DNA of 5,751 bases, from assembly GCA_947480375.1 (NCBI GenBank), contig CANKCX010000056.1, forward strand, positions 1 to 5,751, written 5' to 3'. Under the pieces are notes generated by a model. It did not search any database, was not told the DNA's origin, and worked only from the letters and a program-made list of their open reading frames with translations. Shown here piece after piece: positions 1 to 5,123 of this stretch. A program made the position numbers and the translations under genes. The number at the start of each line of letters is the position of its first letter. Positions within the stretch are counted from its first letter, which is position 1. Source of the DNA: Actinomycetota bacterium (lineage in GTDB: Bacteria; Actinomycetota; Actinomycetes; Nanopelagicales; Nanopelagicaceae).

Positions 1-212
1 AGAGTTTTAAACAAACAAGCGACATAACAGTCGCACTTGATTGGGCGCATAAACACCTTGGTGAAATAAATGGTCCTGGCATTTTTGTCTCCGAAGCCAA
101 CGCCAAAGATTTCATAGAGGCTTTTGCGACGCACGATTCCTTCTCATTCACAATGAAATCGGGCTTTATCTATGGCCACGCCTATGGTCCGGATCCGGTT
201 ATAGATTCTCGC

Positions 213-215
213 TGA
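213..215 (+). other. Premature in-frame TGA within the GNAT gene
   Basis: The codon follows ...DPVIDSR and precedes DKCAVAFSK... in an otherwise open frame. A single transition would explain it: CGA (Arg) or TGG (Trp) to TGA. I cannot decide which residue belongs here, because I do not recall a conserved residue at this position in the family. Confidence 0.6.
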
Positions 216-353
216 GATAAATGCGCTGTTGCTTTCAGCAAGTTTGGTCCAACCTTTGGCCATCTAGAAATCGGAAATCAATTCGATACTTACGGAACTG
301 ATACCAAGATTATTCCGGGCTTTGAAAATATTGAAGAATTAAATGATGAAGCG

Positions 354-722
354 TTGATAAAAGTGATTCTAGATACTCATGCCCCGTCATCATCGGTTTA
401 TCCAGGAAACCCAGAGGTTATTCAATGGGGCTGCGTTCGTAATGACGCAGGTGAAGTAAGTGCAATCGGGGCTTTAGTTCGTTGGTCTTCCGGGGCACAT
501 GTAATTTCTTCGGTTGCAACAGTTGAATCCCAACGTGGAAATGGTTTTGCAACGCAATTAGTAAAGCGATTTATTTCAAGGGCAAATGAATTGGGAATTT
601 CAACGCTTTCACTTGGAGTTTCACATAAGAATGTTGCCGCAATTAAGGCCTATCAAAACGCGGGAATGACAGAGATTGCGCAATTTACAAATTACTTAAA
701 ACCCGGCTTCCAAGGTAACTAA
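354..722 (+). CDS. Translatable C-terminal GNAT acetyltransferase domain (distal piece of the interrupted gene)
   Basis: This is the longest stretch after the in-frame TGA with any usable initiator, a TTG at 354. The 122-residue product would contain most of an acetyl-CoA-binding core: beta4 with SSVATVE, the pyrophosphate loop Q60-R61-G62-N63-G64-F65-A66, then LGVSHKNVAAIKAYQNAGM with N93 and Y100 in the usual motif B places. The TTG has no Shine-Dalgarno sequence, and the coding frame is open for another 46 codons upstream. The TTG is therefore probably an internal Leu codon of the larger gene rather than a real start. If the TGA is genuine, any protein made from here would lack the N-terminal half. 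Acetyl transfer from acetyl-CoA is the known family reaction; no acceptor is suggested by the context. Confidence 0.45.
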   Translation: MIKVILDTHAPSSSVYPGNPEVIQWGCVRNDAGEVSAIGALVRWSSGAHVISSVATVESQRGNGFATQLVKRFISRANELGISTLSLGVSHKNVAAIKAYQNAGMTEIAQFTNYLKPGFQGN

Positions 723-749
723 CGAAACTTCTGGTGGCGATGCCACTCA
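696..749 (-). other. Premature TGA of the metallophosphoesterase plus its untranslated C-terminal tail
   Basis: Reading on past the TGA (749-747) in the same frame gives VASPPEVSLVTLEAGF and then TAA at 698-696. Relatives end in a block like SP(Y/F)A.VRFAC.PEATLLTL. Aligning SPFARI-stop-VASPPEVSLVTL to it needs no gap and puts the stop exactly at the conserved Arg. A single CGA to TGA change (plus-strand G to A at 749) accounts for it. With the repaired codon the gene would end at 696 and overlap the 3' end of the GNAT gene by 27 bp. Confidence 0.72.
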
Positions 750-1514
750 AATTCTTGCGAAGGGACTTGTTCCCATTCCAGCAGAAACATGCAACCAAGC
801 TTCATTTGGGTTTCTGGTTAAACCACGTGCACGCCAAGTTGGTAGATCACAATTTGTAGTGAGCGCTTTACTTTCACCAATCCATGGAAGTCGAACTTGT
901 CCACCATGTGTATGACCAGCAAAAATCAAATCTAAATTATCTTTATTCATCGCATCCAAAACTCTTGCATATGGCGCATGTGTAACACCAATTGCAAGTT
1001 GGGCACTTCGATCTGGCTGGCCAGCAACTTCACTGTAATTATCTAAATTCAGATGTGCATCATCGGTTCCACGCGCTTCAATTGTTGTGTCATTAATTTT
1101 TATTGTTTCGCGGCTGTGATTCAAATCTTTCCAACCAATTCCAGTTAAAGATTTTTGCAGACCTTTCCAATCTAAATCCGGACCTAATTTTCGACGGCCG
1201 TTATCTTTAAATAAATATGAAAACGGATTCTTTGGACGTGGACCGTAATAATCATTTGACCCAAAAACAAAGAGACCAGGAATATCAAAGAGTGGGTGAA
1301 GTGCATCTAGAACTGCAGGAACCGCATCCTTATGTGCCAAGAAATCTCCGGTACTGATTACAAGGTCTGGTTCTAAATCAGCGAATGATTTGATGTCAGC
1401 AATTTCAGTTTTACGTTTAGGAGTTAAGTGCAGGTCTGAGAAATGCAGAACCCGAATAGATCGGTGGCCAGCGGGTAGAACCGGGACCGAGACCTGGCGT
1501 AGTTGATAACTCAT
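747..1514 (-). CDS. Calcineurin-like metallophosphoesterase, actinobacterial type, C-terminus cut short by TGA
   Basis: A 255-residue dimetal phosphoesterase. The five metal-ligand blocks appear in order: SDLH (D27, H29), STGD (D57), GSNDYY (N87), THAPY (H179) and AGHTHGGQ (H201, H203). The NCDLPTWRARGLTR and WLHVSAGMGTSP segments are typical of the actinobacterial family to which M. tuberculosis Rv3683 belongs, as I recall it. No signal peptide or membrane helix is visible with the ATG at 1514. That start fits because the family N-terminus (LR..sVPVLPAG...IRVLHFSDLH) begins there. The reaction is hydrolysis of a phosphoester with bound divalent metals; the physiological substrate is unknown. 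The protein ends at ...SPFARI, about a dozen residues before the family's usual end, and the missing tail is encoded after the TGA. All catalytic ligands are kept, so the product may still fold. It is divergent from yqeY across 20 bp and convergent with the GNAT gene. Confidence 0.88.
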   Translation of the reverse strand: MSYQLRQVSVPVLPAGHRSIRVLHFSDLHLTPKRKTEIADIKSFADLEPDLVISTGDFLAHKDAVPAVLDALHPLFDIPGLFVFGSNDYYGPRPKNPFSYLFKDNGRRKLGPDLDWKGLQKSLTGIGWKDLNHSRETIKINDTTIEARGTDDAHLNLDNYSEVAGQPDRSAQLAIGVTHAPYARVLDAMNKDNLDLIFAGHTHGGQVRLPWIGESKALTTNCDLPTWRARGLTRNPNEAWLHVSAGMGTSPFARI

Positions 1515-1523
1515 AGGCGTGAG

Positions 1524-1529
1524 AAGATA
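1524..1529 (-). promoter_or_regulatory. Candidate -10 box (TATCTT) of the metallophosphoesterase gene
   Basis: On the minus strand TATCTT fits the actinobacterial TANNNT -10 consensus and lies 9 nt before the ATG at 1514, implying a leaderless or nearly leaderless transcript. No Shine-Dalgarno sequence precedes the ATG. The whole divergent spacer to yqeY is only 20 bp (1515-1534), so control elements of both genes must overlap it or the coding ends. A TTGATA at 1503-1508 resembles a -35 for yqeY, but no well-spaced -10 accompanies it. This is inferred from pattern only. Confidence 0.35.
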
Positions 1530-1534
1530 CCGCT

Positions 1535-1993
1535 ATGGGACTAAAAGAACGACTTCAGAGCGATTTAACCGAGGCAATCCGTTCACGAGATGAGCTTCGT
1601 TCCGGAACTATCCGCATGGTTTTAACTGCGATCACAAATGAAGAAGTGTCAGGAAAGAGCGCCCGCGTTCTTGCCGATGCTGAAATCATCACCGTCTTAT
1701 CGCGCGAAGCAAAGAAGCGTCGCGAAGCCGCAGATGCATTCAGAGATGCTGGCCACGCAGATCGTTCAGAGCGCGAAACAAATGAAGGCAAAGTTATTAC
1801 TGAATATTTGCCAGAACAACTTTCAGAAGATGAAGTTAAGAAAATAATTGCTGATGCAATTGCTGAAACTGGCGCAACTGGTCCTGCAGGAATGGGGCTT
1901 GTAATGAAAGCTATTCAACCTAAAGTTGCCGGCAAAGCAGATGGCGGAACTGTTTCAGGTTTAGTTAAAGCTGCACTTACCGGAGGAAACTAA
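1535..1993 (+). CDS. yqeY: GatB/YqeY-domain protein
   Basis: A 152-residue protein, the usual length for stand-alone YqeY. The N-terminal helical part reads LKERLQSDLTEAIRSRDEL followed by RMVLTAITNEEV. The central signature is LSREAKKRREAADAF with EYLPEQLSEDE. The C-terminal part GMGLVMKAIQPKVAGKADG matches the tail domain that resembles the GatB subunit of the tRNA amidotransferase. The family is thought to bind tRNA-like substrates, but its role is not settled, so no reaction is assigned. The ATG at 1535 matches the family start. It has no clear ribosome-binding site, which suggests a leaderless message. It is the first gene of a three-gene cluster with the DUF4177 and RidA-like genes, and its TAA overlaps the next ATG (TAATG). 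In other actinobacteria, as I recall, yqeY also sits near this metallophosphoesterase. Confidence 0.93.
   Translation: MGLKERLQSDLTEAIRSRDELRSGTIRMVLTAITNEEVSGKSARVLADAEIITVLSREAKKRREAADAFRDAGHADRSERETNEGKVITEYLPEQLSEDEVKKIIADAIAETGATGPAGMGLVMKAIQPKVAGKADGGTVSGLVKAALTGGN
1982..1987 (+). promoter_or_regulatory. Ribosome-binding site GGAGGA of the DUF4177 gene
   Basis: GGAGGA lies inside the last codons of yqeY, 5 nt before the ATG at 1993. It is the strongest Shine-Dalgarno in the cluster and supports the reality of the very short next gene, which is translated from the same message. Confidence 0.7.
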
Positions 1994-2151
1994 TGAACAA
2001 ATATGAATACGCAACCGTGCCACTACTTTCACATGCAACGAAGCAAATTTTGGATACCTGGGGTTCTGATGGTTGGGAACTCGTTCAAGTTATTCCAGCA
2101 CCCGGAACCGGCGAACAACTCGTCGCATACATGAAGAGAGTGATCGCCTAA
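1993..2151 (+). CDS. DUF4177-family small protein (52 aa)
   Basis: A very short gene between yqeY and the RidA-like gene, with TAATG overlaps at both ends (ATG 1993-1995, TAA 2149-2151). The product starts MNKYEYATVPLLSHATKQIL, has the WGSDGWELVQVIP core and ends LVAYMKR. That matches the actinobacterial DUF4177 pattern (K-W/Y-EYATVPLL, then GWELV.V, then LVAY.KR). It has no signal peptide, membrane segment or cysteine. The function of the family is unknown. Its conserved place just before a RidA-family gene in actinobacteria (compare Rv3678A, from memory) suggests the two are expressed together, and perhaps work together, but nothing in the sequence shows a shared reaction. The good ribosome-binding site, overlapping stops and family match make it a confident gene despite its size. 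Confidence 0.9.
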   Translation: MNKYEYATVPLLSHATKQILDTWGSDGWELVQVIPAPGTGEQLVAYMKRVIA

Positions 2152-2624
2152 TGAGTAAAACAAATATTCGCAAAAAGCTAAAAGAGATGGGCCTTGAACT
2201 TCCAGTTGCCGCAATTCCACTAGCTGCTTATGTTCCTGCAGTTAAGACCGGCAAATTAGTTTTTACCGCCGGTCAACTTCCAATGGTTAATGGCGCAATT
2301 CCAAAAACCGGAAAAGTTGGAGCCGAAGTTTCAGTTGAAGAAGCTAAAGAATTAGCTCAAGTATGCGCGCTAAACGCACTTGCTGCACTGAACTTAGTTG
2401 CTGATGTCGATGATGTTGCCCGCATCGTTCGCGTAGTTGGTTATGTAAATGGTGCGCCAGGTTTTGTAAATCAACCTGCAGTTATTAACGGTGCTTCTGA
2501 ATTATTGCTTGCACTTTGGGGCGATGTAAATGGAAAGCATGCACGTTCTGCACTAGGCGTTGCCGAACTTCCACTAAATTCACCAGTTGAAGTTGAATTA
2601 ACCTTCGAACTTAAAAAGAAGTAA
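2151..2624 (+). CDS. RidA-family protein (YjgF-like enamine/imine deaminase superfamily)
   Basis: A 157-residue protein of the longer RidA-like branch (YjgF_endoribonc type), starting at the ATG that overlaps the DUF4177 stop. An open frame extends upstream to 2073, but family similarity begins only at MSKTNIRKKLKEMGLELP, so 2151 is chosen. Visible blocks are VFTAGQLPM (39-47), CALNALAAL (72-80), INGASELLL (112-120) and HARSALGVAELPLNSPVEVE (130-149). R132 lies where the catalytic, carboxylate-binding Arg of E. coli RidA sits. Canonical RidA hydrolyses reactive enamine/imine intermediates such as 2-aminoacrylate in the cytoplasm. For this branch the substrate is not established, so only the superfamily is assigned. 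It ends one base before the crp stop codon on the other strand. Confidence 0.92.
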   Translation: MSKTNIRKKLKEMGLELPVAAIPLAAYVPAVKTGKLVFTAGQLPMVNGAIPKTGKVGAEVSVEEAKELAQVCALNALAALNLVADVDDVARIVRVVGYVNGAPGFVNQPAVINGASELLLALWGDVNGKHARSALGVAELPLNSPVEVELTFELKKK

Positions 2625-3323
2625 TTAACGACCGCGCTTTGATAGGCGCTCTAGGTCAATAACTACTACTGCGCGGGGCTCTAAGCGAACCCAGCCACGC
2701 CCAGCAAAATCTGCAAGCGCTTTATTTACAGTTTCGCGTGATGCACCAACAAGTTGAGCAAGCTCTTCTTGAGTTAAGTCATGATTTACATGTAGGCCAT
2801 CTTCTTTAGTAACTCCGAAACGAGTTCCAAGATCCATGATTGCCTTTGCAACTCGGCCAGGAACATCAGAGAAAACTAAATCAGCCAAAACTTCATTGCT
2901 GCGACGAAGACGTTGTGCCAAACGACCGAGAAGTTGAAGTGAAACTTTTGGATGTTGGGTAACCCAACCAATAACTTTGTCATTTGCAAGCGAAAGTAAA
3001 CGTGCATCGGTGACAGCAGTCGCTGTTGCAGTGCGTGGTCCTGGATCAAAAAGTGAAAGTTCGCCAAACATTTCGCCAGGCCCCAAAATTGAAAGCAAGT
3101 TTTCGCGGCCATCAGCTGAAGTTGTTCCAAGCTTTAGCTTTCCTTCAAGTACTACAAATAACCGATCGCCGGCATCGCCCTCTTTAAATAAGGTGTTGCC
3201 CTTTGAAACCTTTACCGGCGTCATTGATTCGCGCAATGTTGCTGCTGCTGCGTCATCTAGGGCGCTAAATAGTGGGGCCTTGCGCACGACTGCTTCATCG
3301 TGAATTTCCTTGGGGGTAGGCAT
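2625..3323 (-). CDS. crp: Crp/GlxR-type cAMP-responsive transcription regulator
   Basis: A 232-residue regulator with an N-terminal cyclic-nucleotide-binding domain and a C-terminal winged helix. The phosphate-binding cassette FGELSLFDPGPRTATAT (about 86-102) keeps the Glu, Arg and Thr that hold cAMP. The recognition region LTQEELAQLVGASRETVNKAL (about 183-203) is a textbook Crp helix-turn-helix. The sequence LVFSDVPGRVAKAI and the length match actinobacterial Crp/GlxR proteins, which act as dimers and control many carbon, energy and respiration genes. I place the start at ATG 3323 (MPTPKEIHDEAVVRKAPLF), not at the in-frame TTG two codons earlier, because a TATCCT -10 box lies 6 nt before this ATG. 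The gene is divergent from nth and abuts the RidA-like gene tail to tail. An obvious TGTGA-N6-TCACA operator is not seen in the spacer. Confidence 0.94.
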   Translation of the reverse strand: MPTPKEIHDEAVVRKAPLFSALDDAAAATLRESMTPVKVSKGNTLFKEGDAGDRLFVVLEGKLKLGTTSADGRENLLSILGPGEMFGELSLFDPGPRTATATAVTDARLLSLANDKVIGWVTQHPKVSLQLLGRLAQRLRRSNEVLADLVFSDVPGRVAKAIMDLGTRFGVTKEDGLHVNHDLTQEELAQLVGASRETVNKALADFAGRGWVRLEPRAVVVIDLERLSKRGR

Positions 3324-3329
3324 TTTCAA

Positions 3330-3335
3330 AGGATA
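3330..3335 (-). promoter_or_regulatory. -10 box TATCCT for a leaderless crp transcript
   Basis: On the minus strand TATCCT (TANNNT type) is followed by six bases, TTGAAA, and then the ATG at 3323. That is the spacing expected when transcription starts on the A of the start codon. No Shine-Dalgarno is present. A weak TTGGAG, 19 bp upstream, could serve as -35. The spacer is shared with the nth promoter. Confidence 0.5.
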
Positions 3336-3366
3336 CCCATAATGGCGCTGGTAACTCCAATCGGGT

Positions 3367-3372
3367 TAATCT
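3367..3372 (+). promoter_or_regulatory. -10 box TAATCT for a leaderless nth operon transcript
   Basis: TAATCT fits TANNNT and is separated by seven bases from the ATG at 3380, placing the transcription start at or next to the start codon. No ribosome-binding site is seen before nth, which agrees with leaderless initiation. No convincing -35 box is visible. This box would drive nth, the thioredoxin lipoprotein gene and the cvpA-like gene. Confidence 0.48.
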
Positions 3373-3379
3373 CAGCCAT

Positions 3380-4060
3380 ATGAGCACCGAAGCCCGCGCG
3401 ATCTATCGGGTCTTAACGAAAACTTATCCAAACGTTAATTGTGAATTAGATTTCCAAACTCCCTTTCAACTTTTATGTGCGACAGTTTTATCAGCACAAT
3501 GTACGGATAAGCGCGTAAATATGGTTACACCAAAGCTCTTTAAGAAATTTGGAACACCAAAGAAAATGGCTGCAGCAGATGTTTACGTAATTGAAGAAAT
3601 AATTCATTCAACGGGATTCTTCCGCGGCAAGGCTCGCAACTTAAAAGGCTTATCCATGAAAATAATGAGTGACTACGGTGGCCAAGTTCCTCCAGAATTA
3701 AATGAATTAGTAAAGCTTCCAGGTGTCGGACGCAAGACCGCAAATGTTGTTTTAGGTCATGCCTTTGATATCCCGGGAATAACTGTCGATACTCACTTCG
3801 GTCGGTTAAGCCGCCGATTTGGCTGGAGTGAATCAATGGATCCAGTGAAGGTTGAACATGAAGTCGGAAAATTAATTCCACAGAAAGAGTGGACAAATCT
3901 CTCGCAACGAATGATTTGGCATGGCCGGCGCATCTGTCATTCGCGTAAACCTGCATGCGGCGCCTGCCCATTGGCTAAGTTGTGTCCATCATTTGGCATC
4001 GGAGAAATGGATAAAGTTAAAGCCATGGCGCTATTAAAAACGGATGCTGATTTTCGATGA
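3380..4060 (+). CDS. nth: Endonuclease III (bifunctional DNA glycosylase / AP lyase)
   Basis: A 226-residue base-excision-repair enzyme that removes oxidised pyrimidines and nicks at abasic sites in the cytoplasm. The helix-hairpin-helix LPGVGRKTANVVL (113-125) carries catalytic Lys119, and VDTHF supplies catalytic Asp137, matching E. coli Lys120 and Asp138. The C-terminal 4Fe-4S cluster motif is intact as C186-X6-C193-X2-C196-X5-C202, the canonical spacing. The conserved LSAQCTDKRVN and STGFFRGKARN blocks (37-47 and 77-87) are also present. The start at 3380 fits the family N-terminus and sits behind a leaderless-type -10 box. It ends with TGA in an ATGA overlap with the downstream lipoprotein gene, so translation is probably coupled. 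Adjacent divergent crp and downstream tlpA/cvpA-type genes reproduce the standard actinobacterial neighbourhood. Confidence 0.97.
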   Translation: MSTEARAIYRVLTKTYPNVNCELDFQTPFQLLCATVLSAQCTDKRVNMVTPKLFKKFGTPKKMAAADVYVIEEIIHSTGFFRGKARNLKGLSMKIMSDYGGQVPPELNELVKLPGVGRKTANVVLGHAFDIPGITVDTHFGRLSRRFGWSESMDPVKVEHEVGKLIPQKEWTNLSQRMIWHGRRICHSRKPACGACPLAKLCPSFGIGEMDKVKAMALLKTDADFR

Positions 4061-4587
4061 AACTTATCTCGGCGCTTCTTATTTCAACCCTGCTACTTAC
4101 ATCATGTGGCACACCTGTTCCAAAGAGCGTTGGCAATGGACAAGTTATTTCATGTTCTCAAATACCAACAGATTCAAGTAAGACCACCGGAACTTCGCTC
4201 ACCTGCTTAGATGGCAAGAGTGAAGTTTTGTTGGAATCAATTAAAGGCCCTGCAGTTATTAATGTGTGGGGATCTTGGTGTATCCCATGTCGTCAAGAGA
4301 TGCCATTCTTCAGGGCGCTTGCGGCTAAAAACAAAATTGCGATAATCGGTATTGATGTCGAAGAAGCCAACATGAAATCTGCAAGAAAGTTTGTTGTCGA
4401 ACAAGGAATGACATGGCCAAATCTTTATGACAAAGATGGGTCCACAAAAAGTTCTTTTGGTATGGGCGTTCCAGTAACTTGGTTTCTAAATTCCAATGGC
4501 GAAGTTGCATATAAGCACGTTGGAGTTTTCAAATCCGAAGCGCAGCTATTTTCTGAACTCAAGAAACATTTGGGAATTTCCCTATGA
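4057..4587 (+). CDS. TlpA/ResA-like thioredoxin-fold lipoprotein (thiol-disulfide oxidoreductase)
   Basis: A 176-residue exported thioredoxin-like protein. The N-terminus is a short basic-hydrophobic signal ending in the lipobox LLTS-C17, so it should be lipid-anchored on the outer face of the membrane after processing. The active site WGSWC75-IPC78 is a CxxC of TlpA/ResA style, followed by RQEMPFF, and the conserved cis-Pro occurs in GVP139VTWF. Family members reduce or isomerise disulfides outside the cytoplasm, for example in cytochrome c maturation or protein folding. No cytochrome genes are in view, so the partner is unknown. Two further cysteines (C33, C50) lie between the anchor and the thioredoxin core. 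It overlaps nth by ATGA at its start and the cvpA-like gene by ATGA at its end. A nudix hydrolase gene that often follows in relatives is absent. It matches the position of Rv3673c. Confidence 0.92.
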   Translation: MKLISALLISTLLLTSCGTPVPKSVGNGQVISCSQIPTDSSKTTGTSLTCLDGKSEVLLESIKGPAVINVWGSWCIPCRQEMPFFRALAAKNKIAIIGIDVEEANMKSARKFVVEQGMTWPNLYDKDGSTKSSFGMGVPVTWFLNSNGEVAYKHVGVFKSEAQLFSELKKHLGISL

Positions 4588-5075
4588 AATACAACTGGGT
4601 AGATATTTTCTTAGCCCTATTAATTCTTGGCTCTTTCATTCGTGGTTATCGTGCAGGCTTTCTAAAATCAGTTTTCTCAATGGTCGGTTATGTTGGCGGT
4701 GGTGTCGCAGGCCTGGCGATTGCTTGGAATTACTTAAAAGATTGGCAGGGCGTCTTCGGAAAATTCGCGCTTCTACTTCTTGCAATTTCAATTGGTTCAA
4801 CAATTGGCCAATGGTTCTTAGCTAAATTTGCCGAGTTCTTTCACAACCGCATTCTCTTCGGTCCATTTAAGTGGCTAGATTCATTGCTTGGCGCAGCCTT
4901 TTCAGTAATTCGTACCGCTCTTATGGCTTATCTAGTGGCAACGATTTGTCTTGCAACACCTTGGCAATGGGCCGATAAAAACATTCCGGTCAGCGGGATC
5001 TATCAAGAGATTGATAAATACACGCCTGTGATAATTAAGAATGTGACTGACAAAGTCGAATCTTTTAATAGATAA
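4584..5075 (+). CDS. CvpA-like membrane protein (MarP membrane half without protease domain)
   Basis: A 163-residue integral membrane protein. Hydrophobic segments fall near residues 5-19, 27-48, 58-80 and 100-124, giving about four helices. After the first helix comes the CvpA-type loop RGYRAGFLKSVFSMVGYVGG (20-39), and before the last comes LDSLLGAAFSVIRTAL (98-113), both family hallmarks. In mycobacteria the gene in this place is MarP, whose CvpA-type helices are followed by a trypsin-like periplasmic protease needed for acid resistance. Here the frame ends with TAA soon after the last helix and a short soluble tail, so no protease is present. The role is therefore unknown; general CvpA functions remain poorly defined. 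It overlaps the lipoprotein gene by ATGA, and the last bases before its ATG form GGGAA-T-TTCCC with only a weak GGGA as ribosome-binding site. Confidence 0.85.
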   Translation: MKYNWVDIFLALLILGSFIRGYRAGFLKSVFSMVGYVGGGVAGLAIAWNYLKDWQGVFGKFALLLLAISIGSTIGQWFLAKFAEFFHNRILFGPFKWLDSLLGAAFSVIRTALMAYLVATICLATPWQWADKNIPVSGIYQEIDKYTPVIIKNVTDKVESFNR

Positions 5076-5086
5076 ACGAGTGCCAG

Positions 5087-5101
5087 CCCACACTGTGTGG
5101 G
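5087..5101. terminator. Perfect 15-nt palindrome: possible terminator of the nth operon or an operator
   Basis: CCCACAC-T-GTGTGGG has 7-bp perfect arms around one base, so about 5-6 pairs would form in RNA. It starts 11 nt after the cvpA-like stop, a normal place for a terminator, but no U-run follows (TCCACAAATC). Terminators without a U-tract occur in actinobacteria. The symmetry equally suits a dimeric regulator binding upstream of the next gene, whose start is 58 nt away. The sequence alone does not decide. Confidence 0.4.
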
Positions 5102-5123
5102 TCCACAAATCATTATTAATGGC

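Larger units (their letters stand above)
3..722 (+). pseudogene. GNAT-family N-acetyltransferase, 5'-truncated by the window edge and interrupted by an in-frame TGA
   Basis: One reading frame (codons beginning at 3) runs from the left edge to TAA at 720-722 and is broken only by TGA at 213-215. The 70 codons before the stop and the 168 after it both read as ordinary protein. The downstream part carries the GNAT acetyl-CoA motif A (SVATVESQRGNGFA, with Q/R-x-x-G-x-G/A at 537-557) and motif B (NVAAIKAYQNAGM). Between 216 and 353 the frame has no ATG or GTG and no ribosome-binding site, so a separate downstream gene is unlikely. Proteins of this GNAT type are commonly about 250 residues with an N-terminal half before the catalytic domain, which fits a single 239-codon-plus gene. 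The substrate cannot be told. Alternatives are a sequencing or assembly error at one base, or a genuinely dying gene. The true start lies left of the window. Confidence 0.65.

Noticed and set aside
213..215. Selenocysteine at the GNAT TGA
   Set aside because: GNAT enzymes are not known selenoproteins, and I see no obvious stable hairpin directly after the codon.
2073..2150. Longer N-terminus for the RidA-like protein starting at 2073
   Set aside because: The extra 26 residues are Arg/Ser-rich out-of-frame reading of the DUF4177 gene. Family similarity begins at the ATG at 2151, which forms a TAATG overlap with the upstream stop.
3324..3329. TTG at 3329 as the crp start
   Set aside because: It adds only two residues, has no ribosome-binding site and lies inside the gap between the TATCCT box and the ATG at 3323.
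3324..3379. Crp/GlxR self-binding site in the crp-nth spacer
   Set aside because: No sequence close to TGTGA-N6-TCACA is visible in the 56 bp.
3540..3971. 143-residue reverse-strand open frame inside nth
   Set aside because: It is a shadow of the strongly conserved nth coding sequence and has no recognisable family features.
4572..4582. GGGAA-T-TTCCC palindrome just before the cvpA-like ATG as a translational switch
   Set aside because: It is short, lies within coding sequence of the upstream gene, and translation is probably coupled through the ATGA overlap. Chance is sufficient.
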